Shown: positions 32,371 through 44,205, counted from the first letter of the stretch. The stretch: DNA of 64,000 bases from Fragum whitleyi (GCA_948146395.1 OX411545.1:20529526-20593525), one strand, 5' to 3'. Notes: a model not told the origin generated them from the letters alone. A program made the numbers and translations.

Positions 32371-32446
32371 GGGTCTGTGCAAAACTATTGTATGTGCCTA
32401 TTATATTCATAGGTACTTACATTAGTTATATGCTGACCCTTTGATA
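32371..32446. repeat. Q-family hairpin, diverged
   Basis: GGGTCTGTGCAAAACTATTG and TAGGTACTTACATTAGTTAT pair. A remnant is also visible at 32250-32325. Confidence 0.65.
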
Positions 32447-33409
32447 TAAATCAACTTGACACTTTTGTACATATTAACTCTTGTTTTGATTTCTATGGCA
32501 ATGGGTAGAAATAAATTTGCAGTGAAGATGATTTTTGTCAGGTAATGGGAACAAACAATCATCATAGACTACTTCTCATCTTTTGCAAAGCCTTTTCTTT
32601 TTGCAGAAACTGATTTCATCGTAAAACACCTTAATCAATACCTATTTAATTTCTAACATGGATTGTAAGTTCTTTACAAGTACAATAATTTAGTAGAAAT
32701 CAAGGAATGATATAAGTAATAAGAAGTTATACTTTTGTATACTACAAGCGAACAAAAGAAAGGTTGGTTTTGAAGCTTACATTCATTACTTGGCTCAGTC
32801 AAAAGCATGGGTGGGAGGTAGAGCCATCTTTGCCCTCCTGTTTCAAGTATTAATGGAGACAGTTGCTATTTCTGATGTCTTGTTTGCTTCTTTTATTTTT
32901 GTTATAATGAAACTTGTAGATAATAAAATAAAGGGTAAATTGATTTGAAAGGAGAAAATGCTGCTTACCCTTTTCAAAGTAAAGTCCATCTAGCTAGAGT
33001 GAATAGCTGTTTTCAAAATTCCCTACCTTGAATAAAAATATCTGTAAAAGTAGATATTATTTCACATTTATATATTTTCATCAAAAAGATTGTGTTTATA
33101 ATTATAAACAAAACATGTACTAAGCGACCATTCTCTTTAAAGAACACTTTGGTTATCTCTTAAGTGGTCGCTTGATACACATAAATCTGTACTATGTTTC
33201 CTAATGTTAAAAATTCTGAAATTTCGAGAAAAAATGCTTATTGTAAGACAAGTTTGCTTATTGTAAACTGTAAAGGTATTAATCATACTTTGTATAAAAC
33301 TATATGAATAAAAGATAATAATTTCTCAATTTCTTGCTTAATTGTTCTTAAAACTACCCTAGGACTAACCTACTCATTTATCATGCCCCTGATTATTCCT
33401 GCTTTTGAA

Positions 33410-33580
33410 TAACATATTGAAAATTGACCTCTGCCTGTTAAACACATATTTTTCATTCAATCGAAATAATTTTGTACAGTCTGATAATGGATTGATTACC
33501 AAAGGATCATTCCAGTGAAATTTGGTTGAAATCCAAAAATAAGAATTTCAACACTAACAGAATGTTACTGGACTATATAC
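33410..33580 (-). repeat. V-type fragment, inverted partner of 27240-27420
   Basis: See the partner: CCAGTAACATTCTGTTAGTG on the - strand down to GAGGTCAATTTTCAATATG. Confidence 0.75.
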
Positions 33581-33600
33581 TATATATACTAAGATTTTTT

Positions 33601-33856
33601 GGGGCTATCATAGCGCAGTTGGTATTATGACAGACCATCAATTTAAAGGTTCTGGGTTTGATCCCAATTGGAGGCACTCATACTTTCCGACTATTTGTCT
33701 CCCACCAATGGGTTGATAATTGTAGACACCTATGTTGGTTAACAGCTGGAGACTAGGAAAGAATGTCATGGAATTACTTGTGTGAGAAATACCAGGATCC
33801 CTTGTTAGGTGCTACAGCCCCTGCTATATAACTGAGAGATTGTTGAAATCCTCTAA
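33601..33856 (+). mobile_element. tRNA-headed SINE, older copy
   Basis: GGGGCTATCATAGCGCAGTT head, GGGTTTGATCCCAATTGG B-box region, TTGTCTCCCACCAATGGG body and TATATAACTGAGAGATTGTTG tail. More decayed than 10658, and I found no clear target duplication. Confidence 0.75.
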
Positions 33857-33911
33857 CCCATTACTGCAGCTCGGGAATAGTGGTGAGCTAGTTAAGTGGG
33901 CATATTGAGCA

Positions 33912-33982
33912 TTCTGCTGTATGTGTAAAAGTTGTAACTGCCTATATTCTTATAGGCAGTTTCAAATTTTTTGCACTGAGCC
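33912..33982. repeat. P-family hairpin
   Basis: AAAGTTGTAACTGCCTATAT pairs with TATAGGCAGTTTCAAATTTT; it ends TGAGCCAT. Confidence 0.65.
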
Positions 33983-34211
33983 ATAATGAATATAGTCACA
34001 AGTATTCAACTGAATTTTGGTCTTTTGACTTAGCTAGTTTGCCAATACTCTCTGAATATAGACACAAATATTCAACTGAATTTTCGTGTTCAGACTTTGG
34101 CGGTTTGCCAATAATCTCTAGAGTTGATTTCTGCAGGGACTCGCTTGTTACTGTTGCCTTTCAAAATGCTCATTTCTTTCTGTAGGATGTCAAACAAGTA
34201 AACAAGATATA

Positions 34212-35353
34212 GACAAGAGGACCATGATGGTCCTAGATCGCTCACCTGAGTCTCTTTGACCCCTGGGACATCACATCCATTAAATGATTATTTCCACACG
34301 AGATCAATGCATGATATTGCATGGATTTCCAATTTTTGAATGGATTCATTCTTGAGACCTGCCCAACATTCTCACCAAGTTTAATGAAGGTTGGGCCATA
34401 CTTGTGGCCACTAGAGTATGACCAAATAAATAATCATTAAAGTCCCTTTTCCTGTGATATGGCATGGATCCTTCCCATTTTCAATAGGGTTCATTCTTGA
34501 GACCTAGCCATCATTCTGACAAAGTTTCATGAATATTGGGCCATATTTTTGGCATCTAGAGTGAAAACATGAAAATTGTCATTCAGGCCCCTTTTCCCAT
34601 GATATGGCATGGATCCTTCTCATTTTCAATAAGGTAATCTTTGTAACCTGGTCAACATTCTGACCAAAATTCAATAAGATAGGACTATATTTTTGGGCTC
34701 AAGAGTGAAAACAAGAAATTTGTCTTTAAGGCCCCTTTTCCCGTGACATGGCATGGATCCTTCCCATTTTCAATTGGATTAATCCTTGTGACCTGGCCAA
34801 CATTCTGACCAAGTTTCATGAAGATTGGACAATATTTGTGGCCTCCAGAGTGTAAACAAGATAATTGTCATTAAGGCCCCTTTTCCCATGATATAGCATG
34901 GATCCTTCCCATTTTCAATAGGATTCATCCTTGTGACATGGTTAACATTCTGACCAAGTTTCATGGAGATGTGACAATATTTGTGGCCTCCAGAGTGTAA
35001 ACAAGAAATTTGTCTCTAAAGCCCCTTTTCCCATGATATGGCATGGATCCTTCCCATTTTCAATGGCGTTAATCCTTGTGACATGGTTAACATTCTGACC
35101 AAGTTTCATGAAGATGTGACAATATTTGTGGCCTCCAGAGTGTAAACAAGAAATTTGTCTTTAAGGCCCCTTTTCCCATGATATGGCATGGATCCTTCCC
35201 ATTTTCAATGGCGTTAATCCTTGTGATCTGGCCAACATTCTGACCAAGTTTCATGAAGATGTGACAATATTTGTGGCCTCCAGAGTGTAAACAAGAAATT
35301 TGTCTTTAAGGCCCCTTTTCCCATGATAGGGCATGGATCCTTCCCATTTCAAT
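34212..35353 (-). repeat. S-family repeat, part left of the 6.5-kb insertion
   Basis: On the + strand it starts ACAAGAGGACCATGATGGTC and runs through seven ~145-base units (GGCCCCTTTTCCCATGATAT, CATTCTGACCAAGTTTCATG). It breaks at 35353 inside a unit (CCATTTTCAAT). The remainder is at 41861-42187. Confidence 0.88.
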
Positions 35354-35880
35354 TAGTAGAGTCGCTTAGGTAAAAGATCGTGACAAGTCGGACGAAAGTG
35401 CCATTTTTTGGTCATGGTTAGGGGGTTCGATTAGCAATATTTTGCACCAGGGGTGCCCGGATTCTAAGGCCTATGAGACCGGAAATCGTTGGTTAAATAT
35501 TCGGATAATGTACTATCCGAATACTGTTCCTTTTAATCGAAAAAAGTTCATTTATGCCAAACTTATATATATATATTGCCTTGAAACTTTATGAACAATT
35601 AGAATGTATTTTATTTCGAATCTTAAAGCATAAAAATTTGAAAATTATTGATAAAATTTCAGTTTTTAAGACCACAGAATCATTTTCGTATTTTCGGCAT
35701 TTTTACATTGACATTAACATTAACAGGGATCGGTAATTTAAAAGATTCTGGCTTGCGAAGTTGCATATAAGTAGCTCTGATCGTAGGTGAGAGTGCCCGA
35801 TTTTACAAGCTTTGAAATCCTGAAATCGGTGATCAAATATTCGGATAATTTGCTATCCGAATACTTTTCCTTTTGAGAAT
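35354..35880. repeat. Left terminal region of the 6.5-kb element
   Basis: This holds the left TIR, with the CGGACGAAAGTGCCA block near 35390 and GGGGTGCCCGG near 35450. The TTCGGATAATGTACTATCCG palindrome followed by CTGTTCCTTTT is near 35500. The palindrome block recurs at about 35838-35875, so the left end has an internal direct repeat. Confidence 0.7.
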
Positions 35881-36604
35881 TTACAATCTGATTCAACCAG
35901 ATAATACTCAGAATATAGTAGGATCCGCTCCGGTCTTGAATTACTTCCGAGGTCGTTGTACCCTAAAATAGTCCGGATAGAAAAATGATGTGCTCCTTTT
36001 GCCACACTGTTTTTATGTTTGAGTCAGAGTAAAGTGCTTGAAATGAGGTTCAGCTAAGTGCCAGACCTCTGCTACATTCCATGCATGAGATGAAATGCAT
36101 TTAGGTGCGAACTATTTTTTCTTGGAGCCTGACCTTTGGTGGAGGTACCCAAGTCTGCGTACACTTTCCTACCACGAGAATTTTTAGGGTAGTCGTGCGC
36201 AATGAAAAATTGTGAAAAATTTTATCCTGCAAGGTACTGTTTTCTGGAGATGATATTCAAGAGCATATAACGCTCTTTAAGCCGCACTAAGTTATTAAGC
36301 CCAAATTTGCTTTTTAAAGGAGCTACAGACTGTCAAAATGTGCCAATTTACTATATAATTTAACACGGCCAAAACAGACAGGAGTGTAACCAGTAGTGCA
36401 ACCGACAGAGAGGAAAGCAATAACAATGATTTAGATTATACGTCTGTATTATATTCTTGTTGAATCTATGTAATGAAAATCTAATGTTAATCTTGCCGCT
36501 TATCGCGTGATGATTATCAATCTGATACAATTTCTTTTATGTATTACAAATATGCGACTTGAAACTACGATCTGGAAGGTAGTAAATTTTCACTTCACTT
36601 ACTG

Positions 36605-37681
36605 CATGGGCGTAGACACGGGTGCGGCAGGTGCGGCATTCGCCGCACCAATAATTGCCGTAGATGCGGCATGCCGCTACAATAAAACTGGATTATGTTG
36701 ACCGCTAAATGACTGAAAATGTATGTGAGCATATAACGGATGAATAAAACGTTTATAAAACATGATGTCTTATAGTTCTTTTAATCCACCATACACAACG
36801 AAATGCCAGCATCCTGGGATGACTCATCAATAATCTAAACTTCCAAGCGTCTGTAGAATGGTAATTCTGTTTACTTCCGTTTTCTGTTGATGTCAAACGG
36901 TCGGACCCCACCCGATTTTTGGCCTTCTTTGTTCTATATAAAATTGCTCAAATTTCAGGTGCTGCAACGCATTCCTCAACACTTCTCCTATATATTACGT
37001 CATTAGCGCTTCATCTACGTTCATAGATCTATCTTTTGAGACTAAAGAAACTTGGTCAAATCAGGTTATCTTTTGGGCTATTCAAGCGAGAGTAAAGGCA
37101 TCGTCTTTTTCCCACCCATGAAGAGGACAGTTAGTTCGGGTATGCCCCCCGTCCATTATTCGTCCACCCGGAAAGAAAATCGTGCACAAAAAAAAGATCG
37201 AACCAAGCGTTATTTTAAAGGAGAGATTCAAAACTAGCAAAAAATCACATAAATATGTACGTGGATCACTATTCTCCACTTCAAAATGCCATTTTAAAGA
37301 CGAACTATTTTTTCTTTAAGATCTACTTTTACCATACAACGACCTCCGGAAGTAAATTCCAGTGAGGTCACTCCAAACATGCGATTCCCTGTGAGTACAT
37401 GGTGAGTTGTAAATGTCATTATCGATTAGTCCTCGTACTAGGGTTAACCCTTTCCTGTTTAATCCCTGCTTTTTACGTGCCTGGAAATTGCTCAAAAATG
37501 ACTCAAAAATTGTGATCAAGTATAGTCTAGAATGCACCAAATCGCACTATTTTTTCAAAAATTTTCCGGGGGGGCATGCCCCCGGACCCCCCTAGAAGGG
37601 CTTCGCGCCTTCGGCGCTCGCATTCGCTCCTTCGGAGCTCAGTTTTGCCGCACCAATGTAAATAACATGGCTACGCCACTG
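36605..37681. mobile_element. Nested hAT-like non-autonomous element (tentative)
   Basis: The left end reads CATGGGCGTAGACACGGGTG and the right end, inverted, CAGTGGCGTAGCCATG. GGCGTAG-type termini are common in animal hAT elements (family knowledge). Both ends share a GGTGCGGC block. The interior near 37565-37640 has the GC-rich string GGGGGGGCATGCCCCCGG and TTCGCGCCTTCGGCG. I could not find a clean 8-base target duplication, so the limits are approximate. Confidence 0.45.
37444..37491. repeat. T1 end fragment
   Basis: TTAACCCTTTCCTGTTTAAT followed by CCCTGCTTTTTACGTGCC matches the T1 end seen at 30367. It then stops. It lies inside the nested hAT-like part of the 6.5-kb element. Confidence 0.65.
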
Positions 37682-37990
37682 TACTCTAAGCGAATTCATC
37701 GCGGATCCTATCAATTTTAAATTGCTAAAAGAAGTTCTCTTTTTAGCCATGACATCAAGGCGTTTGTTGAATTATCGCCAACCGCGAATAAAGACTCGCC
37801 ATGGAAACACCCGTGGGCCTTTCTTGCAATAAAAATTAGTGTTTATTTATTTTTTTTTGTTTGAATTACACATAATTATAATTAATCAATACTATTACTG
37901 ATATAATGAACATAAGGCATATGATTGATTCAAATGAAACGCGTTTGTTTACTTTCCGGTTTTATGATTTGTTTTGTCTATTTAATGCTA

Positions 37991-38344
37991 TAGTCACACA
38001 AAATTCGGCGACGTCGACACATCGACGATTCCCTTTTCCCATCGGCCGATTAGTAAAAAAAACGTCTGCCGGGCGCCTGTCGCTATTTCAGGACAAAGTA
38101 TAATTCGCAGTCACATAAATCTCAGCCGACGAGATCATGGTCAATTAAACATAGCGTGCTGATGATACGCTGGCGACATGTCGTAGAGTTGCGGCGATGC
38201 ATCACCGTCTAGTCGCCGATTCCAAACGGAAGTGAAAGGGTCAGAAAGGCTACTGCGATGAGAACAAAATCGGCCGGAGCCCAAAGGATAGATAGCGATT
38301 AGTCGTCGATACAAAATTCACGGTCTTTTACGTCTATGTGACTC
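37991..38344. mobile_element. Nested TA-flanked CpG-rich miniature element (tentative)
   Basis: The ends TAGTCACACAAAATTCGGCG and, inverted, GAGTCACATAGACG resemble each other over about 10 bases and both abut TA. The interior is unusually rich in CGTCG and CGGCGA motifs compared with its surroundings. The short, imperfect TIR keeps confidence low. Confidence 0.4.
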
Positions 38345-40775
38345 TAGGTTTAGGGGCTTTTATGAATTTCAGGAGGTACATTTGTGTTTAAGAGATTTAC
38401 CTGATCAGTTAGAGTAGTTATTGCAATAGATAAATCTTATTTCACCTCGTGGACATATGAAAATAATACCATATTCGTGCATAACTCGAATGTCCATAAA
38501 ATTGTTCCAGAGTTTTTGCAGAGCTAGGAAGAATCACACAAAAAGGTATTCTTTCTAAATGCGAATCAAGCACCCAAAATATGAACAATTAAAATTATTA
38601 TCATAATCAAAGACAACCCAGTGTACGAGGATTAATCCTGAAATCCATAAAATGGGGTTATAAAATCTTTGAAAGCTTGACTATCAATATAAAAACTATA
38701 CAATAATCTTATGCAACATTTGTGTAATAAATGTGGATATTTCTTAATGAGTGCAATCAATAGAGATTGTAGAGTGAATGGTCTTAGACATACACCCCGC
38801 ACGTAGGTTGAGGAGCCAAAACGTTAAATGTGACGCCATCGTCGACTCTTTTCAACATAGTCTCCGTTTACCTCCGATGCCTTTCTGTGATAAACTAACT
38901 TGCAGAAAGTATCCACACTCCCGTTGAAATCAAACCTCTGTACAATTTCTTTATGAATAGTATTTCTATTAAAGTGCAGAGCCTTATGCTTGACCTTTAT
39001 GTGGGAAAATAATGAAAATCAATTTGAATTAGTCTTTAGTTGAAACATCATTATACCTTTCTAAATCCCCATATAAAGCCTGATCTTTGAATATCCGAGG
39101 TAACTTTAGAAAGAGTTCAATTTTGCGCTTAATTATAGTTTGAATGTTTGGGTTGGTGAATAACGTAGAAGAGGAAAACATATGAATTATGAACTAATTT
39201 TATATATTGGGTTGACGTCAGATCAATATTCTCTGGAATATTCAGTCTAATTTCAAATACTCTTTGATTGTAAAAAGATCTCTTCCAACCATTCTAAAAA
39301 TGTGACAATTGATTTCCTGTTTTCGTCTTATTTACTTTTACCAAGAAATTTTAACTTAAGTTTACGAATGCTCTCATGTAACAGATTTTAATTATTTAAA
39401 GCACCCCGCCTTAGCTCACATACGTTACTATGGTAACGAAATTTAAGGCCGTTAATAACATTTATAACATTCAAAGATAATGAACTGCAATCTCAACAAG
39501 TTATGCACCGAACAAGCTAGAAATGCGAAAGTTATGGGCCCATTTTACGAATTTATGAATCATCCCCCGTATGAATATAACCACCGCTTCGTCAACATCG
39601 TGTGACTGGCTTCGTGTGAAATTGTCTTTTGCCCTTTTTTTGTTGTTACTTGTTTTATATCTGCCCTGCGTTCACGCTTAAAAGTATTATATGTAAACCA
39701 CGTGGAAATGTATGGTATCATTTTTTTGGACACTAGCCTGTTTATTATCATCTGGAACGCATGGCTAAAAGTATTTGATTTAAAACCTTAAATATTTGAT
39801 CAATATACTATTCGAGAAATCTATACTGCCAAAGGGTTCCCGTAACTTAACACGTGTTCACATGTATCATGTCCCTTTTTATGACTTCATAGTTTCATGA
39901 ATACACTGCATAGCATCGAGCAGCTGAGTGTTGGAAGCCGCAAACGGCGCTCTTATTAATATTTCTATATTTATCATCAATATAAAATGGTTTTAATAAT
40001 ATCACCATTTTGATATGATGTCATTCTGTGACTCCTGAAATGTATTGAAAGTCCTGCGGACATTTCTTCAATAGACGCGTTTTCCTTAATAGAAATCGAA
40101 GTGCCTAGTATTAAAGTTTTATCACGGAAAGTATATATAACTTTGATGAAGATAGTTACGACTGACAATCAAATTACTCTTCTTTGATAATGACATTGTT
40201 TAACAAAGGTTTTTATATTCACAGGAAGTATTAACACCTTTCTATGAATCATTATTATACTGCAAAGAAAAATTCTAGCATTTCCATTGGTTAATGCTGA
40301 CCTGACAAACATTGATAGCTACGGCCGCTCCGGTATTACCTCTAATGTTTCCTTAAGGCGCCTCGACGTGAACATAGACAAAAAATCGAAACGGTTATGG
40401 CAGCCATGTTTCTCTCGCTTCGCTGATAACACGACCCGAATATACACACTAGGATACAGTTGAAAAGGATGTCAGATAATAATGTGCAAATAAAAAATGA
40501 TATAGATGTCAATAAATACCTTAAATTTGTACAAATCTGTCCATTTAAAGTGCCAAGTTTCTCGCAGTTTCAGCTAACAAACGCTTCCATATCACAATAG
40601 CGCAGAGTGTAGTAGTGTGACGTCACAACTATATATGACGTCACTTTGTACATGTTTACTTTTCATAGGGGCGCATTAAGGGATATTGGTGGTTAAAAAG
40701 AAATCAGTTTATATGAACGCCTAAAATAGGCAAAAGACAGATATTTGGCCCTAAAACTTTGAAGTATAATAAATT
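38345..40775. other. Interior of the 6.5-kb element, no recognised feature
   Basis: Mixed AT-rich DNA with somewhat more CpG than the flanking introns. Only short open frames are seen, none resembling a transposase, and I see no repeat family shared with the rest of the window. Confidence 0.5.
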
Positions 40776-40917
40776 CGTAATACGGTTTCTTGCCTGGGTA
40801 TATGACGATTTATTCCCGGCAGTAAAAATGATGTCAACCCTCGCCTACGGCTCGGGTGACATCATTTTTCCAGGCGGGAATAAATCGTCATATACCCCGG
40901 CAAGAAACCGTATAACT
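40776..40917. mobile_element. Long palindromic miniature element
   Basis: Arms ACGGTTTCTTGCC..GTATATGACGATTTATTCCC and their complement flank a short GGCTCGGGTGACATC-containing centre. Pairing is nearly continuous over about 60 bases per arm, and TA lies at both edges. The repeat is inside the 6.5-kb element. Confidence 0.7.
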
Positions 40918-41164
40918 AATATAGTTTTGTCTGATATGGGCTGCTGGAACACCTACCTGTTGAGCTCTCATATTCGTCTCACTATTACTGCCTTTTTTTA
41001 AATGGAAATTAACGCCGACGGTGTCACAGATTTTAAGACACATCGCGGCGTCTATAGGTACTAACCAAGGGTTCTCTGATTTTCTCTTACTAGTATTACC
41101 ATGACGGCCTTTCCAAGACTATAGCTGCTAATCCCATATAGGTTCACGAGTATCCATCCGTTGA

Positions 41165-41270
41165 TGGAAGAAAATGTCGGTTAGCCTAGGTGCCGCCGCC
41201 GGGGATCGAATTAGGAACCCCCCAATTTGGAGTCTGGTGCGCTACCACATGCGATATGACGGCATCAGTT
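41165..41270 (-). repeat. tRNA-like SINE head fragment
   Basis: On the - strand the sequence resembles a tRNA-derived SINE head, with a B-box-like TTCGATCCCCGGCG, followed by the SINE body motif ACCGACATTTTCTTCCATCA. It is truncated and decayed. Confidence 0.5.
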
Positions 41271-41599
41271 TCACGATTCGAGCCTTAAGCAGCTCATTTG
41301 TGAGAGACAAATACGTAAACTTTTTTCAACGCGGCCGGGGATCGATCTGGGACTACTCTGCAACGTGCTACCCGGTAACTGTAACGGCTTTGCAAGACCA
41401 GATACGTCAGATACGCCTTTTACCTCGACATAATGTAATACTTAACAATAGGAAATGACATGGTTAAAAGTATGTGCAATAAATCTCAACTACGGTTCTC
41501 AAATCACTCATATAATGTAGTTAAGATGATGGCAGACAGATGGTTAGACAAACAAAAACATGAACACCAGCAAAAACTACAGTAATGATTGATGCAGGC

Positions 41600-41860
41600 A
41601 TCAAATGATTACAGTAGAGATAAAAACGGCACGTTGGTGTCATCTTTGCACGCATAACGAAGAGAATTCGAAAATTTGAAAATAAAAGGAAGAGTATCCG
41701 GATATACAAATATCCGAAATTTGAAATCGCCCTAAAACCGTATCTAGACCTGTCAAGTCGGGCACCCCTAGTGCAAAAGTTATTTACCATGGACAAAAAC
41801 TGGCACTTTCGTCCGGCGTGTCACGATCGACCCAATATTTTTACATAAGAGCCTAGACTA
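41600..41860. repeat. Right terminal region of the 6.5-kb element
   Basis: Inverted counterpart of the left end. On the - strand it reads TTAGTCTAGG, then GATCGTGACA, CGGACGAAAGTGCCA, AGGGGTGCCCG, and an inner TTCGGATATTTGTATATCCG block with CTTCCTTTT. It lies wholly within duplication copy 1. Confidence 0.7.
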
Positions 41861-42187
41861 AATAGGGTTCATCCTTGTGACCTGGTTAACATTCTGACCA
41901 AGTTTCATGAAGATTGGTCCATATTTTTTTGCCTCTATAGTGTAAACAAGAAATTTGTCTTTAAGGCCCCTATTCCCGTGATATAGCATGGATCCTTCCT
42001 ATTTTCGATAGGCTTCATCCTTGTGACCTGGCCAACATTCTGACCAAGCTTCATAAAGATCAGGCCATATTTGTGGCCCCTAGAGTGTAAACACTTTAAT
42101 TGTTGACGTCGGACGACAGACGACGCACGATGGACATTCAATGAATACAAAGCTCACCTTGAGCACGATGTGCTCAGGTGAGCTAAA
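41861..42187 (-). repeat. S-family repeat, part right of the 6.5-kb insertion (copy 2 at 55241-55567)
   Basis: Resumes with AATAGGGTTCATCCTTGTGA and ends with the family 5' palindrome GCTCACCTTGAGCACGATGT..GCTCAGGTGAGCT. Joined to 34212-35353 it restores the usual unit sequence across the junction. Confidence 0.88.
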
Positions 42188-42535
42188 AATAGAGCTAACA
42201 TGACAGACAGATGGCCATTAAACAAAATCCATTCATGGAAAAAACAATTGAGCATGCCTTCGAAGGATGCATATGTGTCCCGTCTTGGTCGTGTGTAAAG
42301 TGTCAACCCTAGTCAGCATGCAAATATTGCACAGGCTGACTAGTGTCAAAACTTTTCCCACTTAGCTCATTTCTGAATCTAGAATGACCAGTCTACGTTC
42401 CTTACAAGAATTTTTGAAGTGCATCCACCGGTTGACCTCTACTGGAACAAATATATTTTTTAAGCTTATATTTTTTCAGAGTTCCCCGATGGTCCCTTTT
42501 CCTGTGACAGGTCATATATCTATGTCACTAATTTT

Positions 42536-43030
42536 AGCTCACCTGAACACAAATTGCTCAAGGTGAGCTATTGTGATCACTCATTGTTTGGTCTTCTTTC
42601 ACTATTTTCTTTAAATATCTTCTCCTCCTAAACCACTGGGCCAATCAAGCTGAAACTTGGCTGGGATTTTCAGTGGGTGAGTTTAAGTTGTTTTAATTTA
42701 ATTCTATCACAAACTCTGATTGCTATGGTAACAGAAAGGCCAAAAATCTAAGAAAAAAATATTCTCATAAACCACTAGGCCAATCAAGTTGAAACCAGGG
42801 ATGCTGCTTGGGTAAAACTCTTCAAAAGCTGTTAAAAGAATTTAATTAAATTCAAAACTCTGGTTTCCATGGTAACATAAAGGTTGAAATTTGGCCGAAA
42901 TTGCCAAAGAACTTTTTTTGAAAAATGTTCTCCCTCTCAACCACTAAGTTGAAACTTGACCAGGATGTTCCTTGTGTGAAGCTCTACTGAAGTTGTTTGA
43001 AAATCCATGCTTATATGAAGGAGCAGACAT
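42536..43030 (+). repeat. S-family repeat, 3'-truncated (copy 2 at 55916-56414)
   Basis: AGCTCACCTGAACACAAATT start and units as in 2803-3827. The usual hairpin end is absent. Copy 2 has AACTTGGCAGGGATG where copy 1 has AACCAGGGATG. Confidence 0.75.
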
Positions 43031-43111
43031 GGTAACAAGAAATGAATGGACAGATGAAGATGTGTCCTTTTTTGGTTTTTGTTACGCTTGTTATAAATTC
43101 AAATGGGCAAT

Positions 43112-43450
43112 TCAAAGCAGTAATCCACTTGACCGGAAATTTAGGATGTGATTGTGAAACACAAATGCCCCAGAAACTGCAAAATTTTCAGAATTTTGCT
43201 TTTTTTTCTGGAAAACACAGTTAAACACTGTTTTGTTTTCAATTAATAATATGCCCAATTTTAAAATTACATTGAATTTGTTTTTTGCAACATCATCTTC
43301 AGTAATGTTTGTGACGTTATTCCCGAGGTCTATTCCGTAGAACAGCTGAGGATTCCCAAGTGGATCCAATCCCTGACCCAATCTTTTTGAGTCAGGTGTG
43401 TTACCATCTGTGCTATAACAGCGGCTGTAGTTTACTTCAAAACAAACCAA
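43112..43450 (-). CDS. Unrecognised 112-residue open frame, copy 1 (possible exon)
   Basis: The frame contains GNTPDSKRLGQGLDPLGNPQ, then LFYGIDLGNNVTNITEDDVA, which reads less repeat-like than other non-exonic frames here. It lies 4 kb beyond the last USP36 exon found on the same strand. An AG after a T/G-rich tract precedes it near 43441. It could be a terminal or UTR exon of USP36, an exon of another gene, or chance. I assign no function. Confidence 0.25.
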   Translation of the reverse strand: MVCFEVNYSRCYSTDGNTPDSKRLGQGLDPLGNPQLFYGIDLGNNVTNITEDDVAKNKFNVILKLGILLIENKTVFNCVFQKKKQNSENFAVSGAFVFHNHILNFRSSGLLL

Positions 43451-43813
43451 ACAAATACAAACAAGAAATACATTTAATGATATAATACTCTTTCAAATAA
43501 TGACTCAATAAACAGATTGCATAATTAAATTATGGTTCAAGAAAACATGTACAATGATAAGTATACAACAAAAAGGACAATTTGTGTGAAGCCAGCAAGA
43601 ACTGGACTGTCAACATCGATCTTGAAGCTATCTGACATAATGATTAGAATTTAGAAACGTTTCCCAGACACAGATGCCCTGGTACCCATTTGACCTTATC
43701 TGGACAAACTCAATGCATGACACTAGTACTTACCCAGGGGAATTAACTGAGCAAAGTTTTTTTGAAATCCATCCATAAATGTAGGAGTTATTCTTTGGAC
43801 ATGAATGGGACAT

Positions 43814-43892
43814 ATTGCTGGCTCAGTGCGAAAGTTGTAACTGCCTATAAACATATAGGCAGTTACAACTGTTTCGCACAGAGCCAGCAATA
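43814..43892. repeat. P-family palindrome, copy 1 (copy 2 at 57198-57276)
   Basis: TATTGCTGGCTCAGTGCGAA and its mirror TTTCGCACAGAGCCAGCAAT flank TGCCTATAAACATATAGGCA, extending to about 39 bases per arm. Identical in both copies. Confidence 0.8.
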
Positions 43893-44059
43893 TACACCTA
43901 CACCAACATACCGAGGCATTGCCCTTTCATGGAGGAGGCCATTAAATTACTCCAGAAAATACTGTATTAGTACATCATTCGTAAATCATGTCAATATCCC
44001 ATAAGCACAAATTGAAAGATCGCAGCTGTCAAACAAACCATCCATAGACCAATCAATTC

Positions 44060-44205
44060 ATTTTAATCTTATTTTTTTTTGTTCCTTTTGGGTTAAATGC
44101 CACTTTCAACAATACAGTTATGGCTCAGGGCTGGTGAACCTACCGAAGGTTTCCTGTAATTTCTCTACGCAGTAACAACCACAACATTTGCACCAACTGC
44201 TCAAT
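44060..44205 (-). repeat. SINE 3' fragment, copy 1 (copy 2 at 57444-57589)
   Basis: On the - strand the sequence has CATAACTGTATTGTTGAAAG, then TGGCATTTAACCC, the shared SINE tail. It is headless. Confidence 0.55.

Larger units (their letters stand above)
35354..41860. mobile_element. 6.5-kb non-autonomous element with long imperfect TIRs
   Basis: It interrupts a dispersed S repeat that stops at 35353 and resumes at 41861. The 3-base flank AAT is present on both sides (35351-35353 and 41861-41863), consistent with a target duplication. The ends are inverted repeats: TTAGT near both termini, then GATCGTGACA, CGGACGAAAGTGCCA and AGGGGTGCCCG at matching distances, then an inner block with TTCGGATA..TATCCG..TACT, extending about 200-250 bases with gaps. 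No transposase frame over 100 residues is seen inside, so it looks non-autonomous or gutted. It contains nested insertions (36605-37681, 37991-38344, 40776-40917). Superfamily unassigned. Confidence 0.75.

Noticed and set aside
41174..41458. 94-residue frame near the duplication edge.
   Set aside because: It overlaps a SINE head fragment and crosses into unrelated DNA. No domain or splice sites.
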